Shown here: positions 1-6,937 of the stretch, in pieces
Layout: each line of letters opens with the position of its first letter
Position numbering within the stretch: the first letter of the stretch is position 1
Assembly (NCBI GenBank): GCA_024280195.1
Contig: JAJRQP010000005.1
Coordinates: forward strand, 1 to 8,945
DNA: 8,945 bases
Source: Bacteroidota bacterium
GTDB taxonomy: Bacteria; Bacteroidota; Bacteroidia; Flavobacteriales_D; Crocinitomicaceae
Direction: 5' to 3'
Translations under genes and position numbers: made by a program
Notes under the pieces: generated by a model
Told to the model about the DNA's origin: nothing
Databases searched by the model: none
What the model saw: only the letters and a program-made list of their open reading frames with translations

Positions 1-1586
1 TAAAAGCTATTCCTGTTTGGTTAAAAGAGAAGTTATTCTTAAAAAAACTAATTCTTGATGGTTTAGCAGAGGTAGAAAAGTTCAACAAAAAAGAACTAAA
101 CCTTTTGTTTACAGAACACCATTTATCACATGCAGCAAGTGCTTTCTTCCCTTCTAATTTTCAAACCTCCGCTATTTTAACAATCGACGGTGTTGGAGAA
201 TGGACAACCGCATCCATCGGATTAGGAGAAGGAAATGCAATCGAATTTAAAAAAGAATTGCACTTTCCACACTCCGTTGGTCTATTGTACAGTGCTTTCA
301 CTTATTATTTGGGGTTTAAAGTAAATTCAGGAGAATACAAAGTCATGGGACTTGCTCCATACGGAAATCCTGATTCTGAAAGAACAAAAAAATACATTGA
401 GATTATAAAAACGCAACTTATTGATATCAAAAAAGATGGGTCAATTTGGATGGATCAATCCTATTTCAATTATGTGGGGGGATTAAAAATGATTCGCGAA
501 AAAAAATGGGAAGTATTGTTTGATTTGCCGAAAAGAGAAAGTGAAAGTGAACTTTTACAAAACCACTGCGATATCGCTTATGCCATTCAAAATGTGACAG
601 AAGAAATTGTGCTAAAACTAGCCAAAGAAGCAAAACGAGTGACCGGTTCCAATAATCTTTGTTTAGCAGGAGGGGTCGCCTTAAATTGTGTTGCAAACGG
701 TTTGCTTCTTCGAGAGAATGTTTTTGAAAACATCTACATTCAACCAGCCAGTGGTGATGCGGGAGGAGCTGTTGGTGCCGCATTATCAATCTATCATCAG
801 TATTTTAGTGAAGAACGAGTAATCGATTCTCAAGCAGATTCAATGAACGGAACTTATTTAGGACCTTCTTTTTCGGAGAAAGAAATCCTTGCTATGAATC
901 GTAAACAAAAAGCCATTGCAACTAATTTAGAGTTCTCCGAAATTACAAAAACTACTGCTAAAGCATTAAGCAAAGGGAAGGTTGTCGGTTGGTTTCAGGG
1001 GCGAATGGAATTTGGTCCTCGTGCATTAGGAAATAGAAGTATTCTTGGAGATGCAAGCAATCCGGAGATGCAACAAAAAGTCAACTTACAAATTAAATAC
1101 CGAGAAGGATTTAGGCCTTTTGCGCCATCCGTTTTAAAAGAAGATGTGCAAGAATTCTTTAATTTGAAGGTAGAGTCTCCTTATATGTTATATGTTGCTT
1201 CAATAAAAGATGAACAACGAATGCAATTGCCAGAAAATTATGATGAATTGACCTTGAAAAAGAAGTTGTCTTGTGAGAGAAGTACTATTCAATCTGTCAC
1301 TCACCTAGATTATACTGCAAGAGTACAAACCGTTGACAATAAAACGAATGAACCTTTCTGGAACTTAATTTCAGAGTTTAAAAAATTATCGGGCAAAGGT
1401 ATTTTACTCAATACAAGTTTTAACGTTAGAGGAGAGCCTATTGTTTGCACTCCTTTCGATGCTTATCGTACCTTTATGAGTACAGAAATGGATCTCTTGG
1501 TCATTAATAATTTTATTTATCTCAAAGAAGAGCAACCTGACAACGAAAATAAAAATAAGTGGAATATTCAATTTTCAACTGATTAA
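1..1586 (+). CDS. NodU/CmcH (SxtI-like) carbamoyltransferase, 5' end outside window
   Basis: This is an O-carbamoyltransferase of the NodU/CmcH/TobZ family. Known members make a carbamoyl-adenylate from carbamoyl phosphate and ATP and pass the carbamoyl group to a hydroxyl of a small molecule. The reading frame is open from base 3 with no start, and 527 residues are visible, so roughly 80-90 N-terminal residues are probably missing. A TTG at 105 is not the start, because family-like sequence (KAIPVWLKEKLF) lies upstream in frame. Visible residues 39-43 are HHLSH, the metal-binding motif of the Kae1-like domain, and DGVGEW follows at 62-67. The C-terminal domain shows GRMEFGPRALGNRS at about 333-346 and LNTSFNVRGEP from 469. 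No break or missing motif is seen. The stop lies 2 bases before the next gene, so the three genes to 2106 are probably one operon. The acceptor is unknown; nodulation factor, antibiotic or toxin chemistry cannot be inferred from this protein alone. Confidence 0.95.
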   Translation, partial: KAIPVWLKEKLFLKKLILDGLAEVEKFNKKELNLLFTEHHLSHAASAFFPSNFQTSAILTIDGVGEWTTASIGLGEGNAIEFKKELHFPHSVGLLYSAFTYYLGFKVNSGEYKVMGLAPYGNPDSERTKKYIEIIKTQLIDIKKDGSIWMDQSYFNYVGGLKMIREKKWEVLFDLPKRESESELLQNHCDIAYAIQNVTEEIVLKLAKEAKRVTGSNNLCLAGGVALNCVANGLLLRENVFENIYIQPASGDAGGAVGAALSIYHQYFSEERVIDSQADSMNGTYLGPSFSEKEILAMNRKQKAIATNLEFSEITKTTAKALSKGKVVGWFQGRMEFGPRALGNRSILGDASNPEMQQKVNLQIKYREGFRPFAPSVLKEDVQEFFNLKVESPYMLYVASIKDEQRMQLPENYDELTLKKKLSCERSTIQSVTHLDYTARVQTVDNKTNEPFWNLISEFKKLSGKGILLNTSFNVRGEPIVCTPFDAYRTFMSTEMDLLVINNFIYLKEEQPDNENKNKWNIQFSTD

Positions 1587-1588
1587 TT

Positions 1589-1738
1589 ATGAATTTTATA
1601 AAAGAACTTTGGCTTTTTCTCAAAGAAAGAAAAAAAATATGGCTCGCTCCTGTTATTATCGTTCTCCTACTTATTGGAGTTCTTCTAGTGTTTAGTGCTG
1701 GCAGTTCGGTTGCACCATTCATTTATTCCTTATTTTAA
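1589..1738 (+). CDS. DUF5989 / SxtK-like small single-pass membrane protein
   Basis: This 49-residue gene starts with ATG 2 bases after the carbamoyltransferase stop and ends with TAA 5 bases before the next gene. The protein begins MNFIKELWLFLKERKKIWLA, which is amphipathic and Lys/Arg-rich. One hydrophobic membrane segment follows at about residues 18-35, then a short tail (SAGSSVAPFIYSLF). The pattern of FxxELWxFLKxRKKxWLxP, one helix and a Ser/Ala/Pro-rich end matches, from memory, the DUF5989 family, whose members (including cyanobacterial SxtK) sit beside carbamoyltransferases. The positive stretch before the helix suggests the N terminus is cytoplasmic. The function is unknown. A role anchoring or assisting the carbamoyltransferase at the membrane is only an inference from gene order. 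No ribosome-binding site is seen, so translation may be coupled to the upstream gene. Confidence 0.88.
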   Translation: MNFIKELWLFLKERKKIWLAPVIIVLLLIGVLLVFSAGSSVAPFIYSLF

Positions 1739-1743
1739 CACAT

Positions 1744-2106
1744 ATGAATAAAAATTCTCCCATAAGAACTGTTCTAACAATTGTCATTGGGTTTCTCATC
1801 TTGTTTTTGTTATTCAAACACCAATGGTTGATGTATGTTGCCGCAACCATCGGACTTCTTGGTTTAACTTCTGAATATCTCGCTCAGAAAATCGATTTTA
1901 TCTGGATGAAGTTAGGTTGGGTTCTCAGCTTAATCGTTCCAAAAATAATTCTCGGTGTTGTTTTCTTTTTGATTCTCACACCTATTGCACTGCTCTATCG
2001 AGCTTTTAAAAAGGATAAAGCTTTTAAACTAAAAAAATCGCAGAACACCGTGTTTGTGACGACAGAAAAAACATTTCTGAAAGAATCCTTTGAAAGAATG
2101 TTCTAA
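1744..2106 (+). CDS. SxtJ-family membrane protein
   Basis: This is a 120-residue integral membrane protein and the third gene of the carbamoyltransferase cassette. It has about three hydrophobic segments, at roughly residues 8-25, 28-44 and 60-86. A basic cytoplasmic-looking patch (RAFKKDKAFKLKK) follows, then a soluble tail ending FLKESFERMF. The length, topology, the G-L-TSEYLAQKIDFIWMKL stretch and the position next to a NodU-type carbamoyltransferase match the SxtJ family. That family is named after a saxitoxin-cluster gene but is widespread in bacteria that do not make saxitoxin. No catalytic motif is visible and the function is unknown. It ends 53 bases before porZ. I see no convincing hairpin terminator in that gap, so read-through into porZ is possible. 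Confidence 0.85.
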   Translation: MNKNSPIRTVLTIVIGFLILFLLFKHQWLMYVAATIGLLGLTSEYLAQKIDFIWMKLGWVLSLIVPKIILGVVFFLILTPIALLYRAFKKDKAFKLKKSQNTVFVTTEKTFLKESFERMF

Positions 2107-2134
2107 ACATCAAATAAATCAATCCTTTACTCGT

Positions 2135-2142
2135 TAATTCTG
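2135..2142 (+). promoter_or_regulatory. Weak candidate -7 element for porZ
   Basis: TAATTCTG matches the Bacteroidota -7 consensus TAnnTTTG at five of its six fixed positions and ends 17 bases before the porZ ATG. No TTTG-like -33 element is found at the right distance. The gap 2107-2159 is AT-rich and shows nothing else, so porZ may instead be read from upstream. Confidence 0.2.
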
Positions 2143-2159
2143 TATTATTTAGACTTACA

Positions 2160-4478
2160 ATGAAACTACTTATACTTTTCATACTTATTGCATTCAATTC
2201 TCTTTCTCAAATAGGAATGGGAGAATGGCGATTGCACACCGTTACTTCTAACGCAATAGATGTTGCAGCGTTCAACGATAGAGTTTTTGTTGCGTTCTCA
2301 AACGGGTTGTCAGAATACGAATACTCCTCTAAAGAAATATTTGATTGGACTGCTGTCAACTCATTATCGGATATAACGATTACATCTTTAGGAGTTAGTA
2401 CTCAAACAAACTCTCTCTTTATTGGCTATGACAATGGAAATGTTGATCACATTCGGCTCAACAACCTTACGAATATTCCAGCTATTAAACTGGCAAGTGT
2501 TCAAGGTTCTAAAAGAATCAATAAAATTGTAGAACACAATGGGTACATGTACTTTGCAACTGGGTTTTCTATCGTTAAAATAGACCCCGTAAAAAACGAA
2601 GTGAAGGATACCTACTATCCAACAAATGGTAACGAGGCCATCATCGATATTGCATTTAAAAACGACAGCATTTTTGCCTTAACAGAACAACTAATGTACT
2701 CTGGAGTTATAAGTAACGTTGCCCTCGCAGACCCTTCACAATGGGCTGTAGACACAAGGGTTCCTTTATTGACGGTTTCTTCAGAATCGTACGCAGAAAT
2801 TGAAGCTGTTGGTGATAGTTTATATATTCTTTACAAAGGTCTTGGGTTTGGATTGGACACTCTTTTTAAGGTTCAAAACGATGGTTTAGCGCCTGCAATT
2901 AATGAAGCTGGTTCTGTAGAAATTAACTCCATTAAAGAAATCAATGGGAAACTTGCTGTCAATTATTTTCCAGGAACATTCTTATTCGATCTAGATTTTG
3001 TTACTTCAGAGTGGTTCGGGTTATATTCATTTGGTGGAGCCCCAAATTTGAATACATTATCCTATAATAATGGAACTTATTGGTTAGCTGATAAGGACAT
3101 CGGCCTCGTTAAGCACCAAGGAATCGGAAATAATAGTCCCATTACAATAAATGGATTGCCTAAGTCTGATATTTACAGAATGACATGGTTAGATAATAAA
3201 CTTTTAATTGCATCTGGAGGTTTAGTTTTTAACACTCCTACTTATCGCAAATCGGGTGTGTATATTTTTGAAGATGAAAAGTGGAGTGTAAAAAGCAGTG
3301 GTAACATGAGCCTATGGGACGATTCGAGGATTTGGGATTACCTTTCTGTCTCCGTTAATCCAACTGATAAAAATGAGTTTGCAACTTCTTCCTATTCTAA
3401 TATTCCTCTTTCAATTGGAAGGCTAGACGGACAAATTACAGACACATTTAATATTGTGAATTCTAATATTGAAAACACAAGTCCCGGAGGAGCTTACCCG
3501 ATGTTAACTCATGTTCAATATGATGAGGAAGGAAATCTTTGGATGCTAAATGCTTACACACAAAACCCTCTTAAAGTTTATACAAAAGAAAAGACTTGGC
3601 ACAAATTTTCAGCAAGTCCAACAGATTTCAATTTTACAATGGCGTTTGCCATAGATTATAACGGCAATAAATGGTACTCTGTCCGAAACGCAGGGTTGTT
3701 TGGTTATAATAATAGCAATACCATTTCAAATTCATCTGACGACAAAAAACTGCAACTTACCAGTGGAGAATTTTCAGGAAACTTACCCTCTAACACAGTT
3801 ACTGCAATTGCCGTAGATTTTGATAACGAGATATGGATAGGGACCGATAATGGCTTTGCTGTATTGTATAATTCCGAAGGGGCATTTGACGCAAGTGCAG
3901 GAGGGTATAATGCGCAAAGAATTAAAATTGATTTTGAAGGAAACGTTGAATATGTTTTAGGAAACACAAGTATCACTGACATCATTGTTGACGGAGCAAA
4001 TCGTAAGTGGTTTGCAACAGAAAATTCAGGTTTAATTCTATTGTCTGCTGATGGCCTTGAAGTTCTTGAACAGCATACAGTGGATAATTCTCCATTGATT
4101 TCAAACGCTATTATTGATTTAGAATTAGACCAGACTACTGGAGAACTGTTTATTCTCACCGATAAAGGGTTGATTTCTTACAGAACAGACGCAAGCTATG
4201 AAGACCCTGAATATTCCAACGTAATTGTTTTTCCGAACCCAGCAAGACCTGAGTTTGATGGACCAATCACAATACAAGGAATTCGTTACAATTCTGATGT
4301 AAAAATCACAGATATTGCTGGAAAACTTGTGTATAAAACAACTTCAAATGGCGGAACGGCAACCTGGGATGGCAAAACATTAAACGGTGATAAAGTGGCT
4401 ACTGGTGTCTATCTAATTTGGACAGCAGCAAACGAAGGAAAAGGAAGAAAGGTAGGCAAGGTTTTAGTTGTTAATTAA
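2160..4478 (+). CDS. porZ: Type IX secretion system protein PorZ (beta-propeller, C-terminal sorting domain)
   Basis: This 772-residue secreted protein is close to the 776 residues I recall for Porphyromonas gingivalis PorZ. A short signal peptide (MKLLILFILIAFNSLSQ) is followed by a PorZ-type N-terminal propeller beginning GEWRLHT, with NSLSDITITSL near 66-77. Later blades resemble two-component-regulator propeller repeats, for example SNTVTAIAVDFDNEIWIGTDNG near 543-564 and SITDIIVDGANRKWFATENSG near 604-624. The C-terminal domain starts near residue 686 with NVIVFPNPARPEF, continues with VKITDIAGKLVYKT and ends VATGVYLIWTA...KVLVVN, a type A T9SS sorting signal. In P. gingivalis PorZ is part of the cell-surface attachment complex with PorU, PorV and PorQ, and delivers anionic lipopolysaccharide to the sortase PorU. 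The ligand in this organism is not shown by the sequence. The stop lies 2 bases before recO, implying cotranscription. An ordinary T9SS cargo with a propeller is the alternative, but the N-terminal domain and the recO neighbour favour PorZ. Confidence 0.85.
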   Translation: MKLLILFILIAFNSLSQIGMGEWRLHTVTSNAIDVAAFNDRVFVAFSNGLSEYEYSSKEIFDWTAVNSLSDITITSLGVSTQTNSLFIGYDNGNVDHIRLNNLTNIPAIKLASVQGSKRINKIVEHNGYMYFATGFSIVKIDPVKNEVKDTYYPTNGNEAIIDIAFKNDSIFALTEQLMYSGVISNVALADPSQWAVDTRVPLLTVSSESYAEIEAVGDSLYILYKGLGFGLDTLFKVQNDGLAPAINEAGSVEINSIKEINGKLAVNYFPGTFLFDLDFVTSEWFGLYSFGGAPNLNTLSYNNGTYWLADKDIGLVKHQGIGNNSPITINGLPKSDIYRMTWLDNKLLIASGGLVFNTPTYRKSGVYIFEDEKWSVKSSGNMSLWDDSRIWDYLSVSVNPTDKNEFATSSYSNIPLSIGRLDGQITDTFNIVNSNIENTSPGGAYPMLTHVQYDEEGNLWMLNAYTQNPLKVYTKEKTWHKFSASPTDFNFTMAFAIDYNGNKWYSVRNAGLFGYNNSNTISNSSDDKKLQLTSGEFSGNLPSNTVTAIAVDFDNEIWIGTDNGFAVLYNSEGAFDASAGGYNAQRIKIDFEGNVEYVLGNTSITDIIVDGANRKWFATENSGLILLSADGLEVLEQHTVDNSPLISNAIIDLELDQTTGELFILTDKGLISYRTDASYEDPEYSNVIVFPNPARPEFDGPITIQGIRYNSDVKITDIAGKLVYKTTSNGGTATWDGKTLNGDKVATGVYLIWTAANEGKGRKVGKVLVVN

Positions 4479-4480
4479 GA

Positions 4481-5167
4481 ATGAAAACGACAGACAAAGC
4501 TATCTTCATTCACAGAAGTCCCTATTCTAGTAATAGCCTAATTACAACTTTTTATACAGAGAAAAATGGCTTGCAACGGTTCATTTTTAAAGGAGGCAAG
4601 AAAAAGTCTCATGCATTATTTCCTCTTGCAATTTCAGAAATAAGTTATTATGGTCGAAATTCTGAACTTCTCAATTTAACTGATGCAACGTTAATCAATC
4701 CGTTAAGCTTTCAGTTTAACCCTATCAAATCGACTATTGCATACTTTGCGGTTGAGGTTTTGCAGAAATGTGTGCAACAAGGGGATCCTGATCTTAATTT
4801 ATTTAACTTAATGGTCAACGAGGTCGATAAATTAGAAGACGCTTCCAACCTTCATTTATTTCCTATTGAACTAATGATACAGCTCGCCTACCGTTTAGGA
4901 ATATACCCTTTGGTTGATGAGGAAAATATGGGTTACTTTAACTTGGATACCGGATCATACCAGCATACTGATAGTCAAAGTCAAAGATGCCTGTCGGGAG
5001 ATGCCGTTACCTTCTTAAAACAATTACTTCTAGAAGACCCCACCGAAACACCCAACAAAACAATTCGAGAAGAAGCTTTAACAATATTACTCAATTATTT
5101 TTCCATTCATATACCCAACTTTAAGAATCTCAAATCCTATTCGATTCTCAAAGAAGTGCTGGATTGA
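4481..5167 (+). CDS. recO: DNA repair protein RecO
   Basis: RecO is a recombination mediator. With RecR it helps load RecA on single-stranded DNA coated with SSB in the RecFOR gap-repair pathway, and it can anneal complementary strands. The 228-residue length fits the Bacteroidota form. Residues 1-80 form the OB-fold, starting KTTDKAIFIHRSPYSSNS and including YTEKNGLQRFIFKGGKKKS with its basic loop. The rest is the helical C-terminal domain, including LFPIELMIQLAYRLGIYP near 126-143. The Cys4 zinc site found in many RecO proteins is absent here, as is common in this phylum as far as I recall. The ATG follows the porZ stop by 2 bases with no Shine-Dalgarno sequence, so translation is probably coupled. 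The stop is 2 bases from the end of the opposing lipoprotein gene. Confidence 0.93.
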   Translation: MKTTDKAIFIHRSPYSSNSLITTFYTEKNGLQRFIFKGGKKKSHALFPLAISEISYYGRNSELLNLTDATLINPLSFQFNPIKSTIAYFAVEVLQKCVQQGDPDLNLFNLMVNEVDKLEDASNLHLFPIELMIQLAYRLGIYPLVDEENMGYFNLDTGSYQHTDSQSQRCLSGDAVTFLKQLLLEDPTETPNKTIREEALTILLNYFSIHIPNFKNLKSYSILKEVLD

Positions 5168-5169
5168 GT

Positions 5170-6885
5170 TTACTTTTTAGGTTCTTTTATAAAGACGTTG
5201 GTTAAGTTCAAGCTTTCCATTTCATTTACCTGAAAATCTCTCACTCTTGCATTCACTAAAACAGTGTTGTCATCTGTAAAAATTGGCATCGTTGCAGCCT
5301 CATCAATAATTAATTGATCACACTTAACAATTAGTTCAGTTCTCTTTTCTGGATTAGGCTCAGATATCGCTTGCTCAAATAACATATTAAACTTTTCATT
5401 ATTAAAGTTAAATCTGTTTGCAAAACTTGTTGCATCTTCAGCGTTCACTCCATAAAACTGTGACAGAAAGTTTTCTGGATCTGGGTAATCAGCTAACCAA
5501 CCTTCAGCCCACATTTTTGCTTCTCCGCTTTGAATCATTTCATCTCTTTCTTTAATCGTAGAAAGAATAACGTCTAGGTTGACTCCGATGTTCTCCTTTA
5601 GCTGTTCTGCAATTGCCAAACACATTTTATGCGTTTTAGAACCTTCAACAGAATTAGTGTAAAATTTAATTGTTGGAAAACCTTTCCCATTTGGATACCC
5701 TGCACTAGCCATCAACGCTTTTGCTTTTTGGATATTGAATTGAAATCCTTTTACATCATCTGTTGGGTAGTTTCCGATTTTAGGAACAAATCCATTATGA
5801 GAAGCCCAACCTTCACCTTCAAGAGCGTTATCAATAATTGCATCTCTGTCAATTGCAATGTTAAACGCTCTTCTAACTTTTACATTTTTAAACTCTTCAC
5901 TTTGGTGTGCTAATGCAATATAGCGAATACTCATACTTGGTGTTGACTCAACCTTGTGTTTGATGTTTTTTCCTTCTTGCGCTTCAGTTAAAGTTCCTAA
6001 GATGTGCTCCACTTCTTCAACTGGAATTTCTAATACCAAATCGATTTCAGATTTTCTAAAAGCCAATAATTCACTTCTTTTATCATCTGCATAATTGACA
6101 ACTACACGGCTTAAATAAGGAAGTTGATTTCCAAAATCATCTTTTTTCCAGTAGTCATTATTTCTTTTTAGGATAACTGTTTTCTCATTCATTACATCCA
6201 AAGAAAAAGGACCTGTTCCAACTGGGTGTTGACCTATCTCCTTGCCATATTTATCATAAGCTTCTTTTGGAAAAACTCCTAAACTTGAATGCGTTAGAAT
6301 GTATTCAAAGCCAGCAAATGGTTTGTTTAATGTGATTTCAACTGTGTTGTTGTCTGTTACTTTGATACCTTCTACTCCTTCTTTAGGAAGTGTTTTAGAC
6401 GAGTTTTCATAAAATTTATCTGCACCCTTTACTCTGTTAACCAGAAGGTAACTTATCTTATTTAACTCTAATCCTGAACAAGCCAATTCTAATGAAAATT
6501 TAACATCATTGGCATCTAATTCGTGTGGTTTTTCTCCTAAACAAGCATCTTGATGAAAGAAAACTCCTTTTCTAATTTTAAACGTATAAACCGTTGCATC
6601 ATCATTAACTGAAAAGCTTTCTGCTATTGATGGGACAATGTTCAAAGAATTCATGTCGATTGTCAATAACGGCTCATAAATTTGAGAAACTACACGCGAT
6701 GTGTAGTGATAAACTGAAGAAACAGTTGCTAAAGATGTTATCTTTTCAGCAGACATAAAACGAAAATCGCCTCCGTATTTTTTCCCTCCTAATGCAACAA
6801 GGTTATCAACATCCACCGGCTTTTCTGTACAAGAAAAGAAAGTTAAGCCAATTAATAAGCTAGCTAAAATAGTTTTAATTCTCAT
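5170..6885 (-). CDS. Peptide/nickel-type ABC transporter substrate-binding lipoprotein (SBP_bac_5)
   Basis: This is an extracytoplasmic solute-binding lipoprotein of the DppA/OppA class, which captures peptides or similar solutes for an ABC importer. The chosen ATG (6885) gives 571 residues beginning with a lipoprotein signal, MRIKTILASLLIGLTFFSC, with Cys19 as the acylated residue. A GTG at 6936 would add 17 residues of poor signal sequence and is less likely. Family landmarks include LDANDVKFSLELA near 124-136, HPVGTGPFSL near 220, VRRAFNIAIDRDAI near 334-347 and WLADYPDPENFLSQFYG near 460-476. The sequence after the Cys, TEKPVD, does not clearly match a surface-export signal. No permease or ATPase gene is adjacent, so the partner transporter is elsewhere or absent and the substrate is unknown. 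It follows trpS on the same strand with a 52-base gap and may be cotranscribed with it. Confidence 0.92.
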   Translation of the reverse strand: MRIKTILASLLIGLTFFSCTEKPVDVDNLVALGGKKYGGDFRFMSAEKITSLATVSSVYHYTSRVVSQIYEPLLTIDMNSLNIVPSIAESFSVNDDATVYTFKIRKGVFFHQDACLGEKPHELDANDVKFSLELACSGLELNKISYLLVNRVKGADKFYENSSKTLPKEGVEGIKVTDNNTVEITLNKPFAGFEYILTHSSLGVFPKEAYDKYGKEIGQHPVGTGPFSLDVMNEKTVILKRNNDYWKKDDFGNQLPYLSRVVVNYADDKRSELLAFRKSEIDLVLEIPVEEVEHILGTLTEAQEGKNIKHKVESTPSMSIRYIALAHQSEEFKNVKVRRAFNIAIDRDAIIDNALEGEGWASHNGFVPKIGNYPTDDVKGFQFNIQKAKALMASAGYPNGKGFPTIKFYTNSVEGSKTHKMCLAIAEQLKENIGVNLDVILSTIKERDEMIQSGEAKMWAEGWLADYPDPENFLSQFYGVNAEDATSFANRFNFNNEKFNMLFEQAISEPNPEKRTELIVKCDQLIIDEAATMPIFTDDNTVLVNARVRDFQVNEMESLNLTNVFIKEPKK

Positions 6886-6906
6886 GGTCGTTATCAAATA
6901 ATTGTA

Positions 6907-6914
6907 TAAAGATA
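6907..6914 (-). promoter_or_regulatory. Weak candidate -7 element for the solute-binding lipoprotein gene
   Basis: On the minus strand TATCTTTA matches TAnnTTTG except for the final base and lies 21 bases before the ATG at 6885. No -33 element is evident. It could give the lipoprotein its own transcript apart from trpS, but in sequence this AT-rich the match may be chance. Confidence 0.2.
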
Positions 6915-6937
6915 AAAAAAAGTAGCTTTTAACCACC

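Noticed and set aside
105..107. TTG as the start of the carbamoyltransferase
   Set aside because: The frame stays open to the window edge and the 34 upstream codons encode family-like sequence. The true start lies before base 1.
466..789. Minus-strand open frame inside the carbamoyltransferase gene
   Set aside because: It encodes a low-complexity, His/Leu-rich product with no family resemblance and lies fully opposite a strongly supported gene.
1522..1722. Minus-strand open frame across the carbamoyltransferase end and the DUF5989 gene
   Set aside because: It is a shadow of two sense genes, and the sense-strand 49-residue protein is clearly the better call.
1..2106. A saxitoxin or antibiotic biosynthesis cluster
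   Set aside because: Only the carbamoyltransferase and two companion families are present. There is no polyketide synthase, amidinotransferase or other tailoring gene in view, so toxin production is not supported.
2107..2159. Terminator or small RNA between the sxtJ-like gene and porZ
   Set aside because: The 53 bases are AT-rich with no stable stem followed by a T run.
3704..4159. Minus-strand open frame inside porZ
   Set aside because: The composition (Ser/Pro-rich, no motif) is that of an antisense shadow of the propeller repeats.
5629..5913. Plus-strand open frame opposite the solute-binding lipoprotein gene
   Set aside because: No recognisable domain, and it lies entirely within a well-supported opposite-strand gene.
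6934..6936. GTG start for the solute-binding lipoprotein, adding 17 residues
   Set aside because: It would bury the lipoprotein signal behind an extra segment. ATG at 6885 gives a compact signal with Cys at 19.
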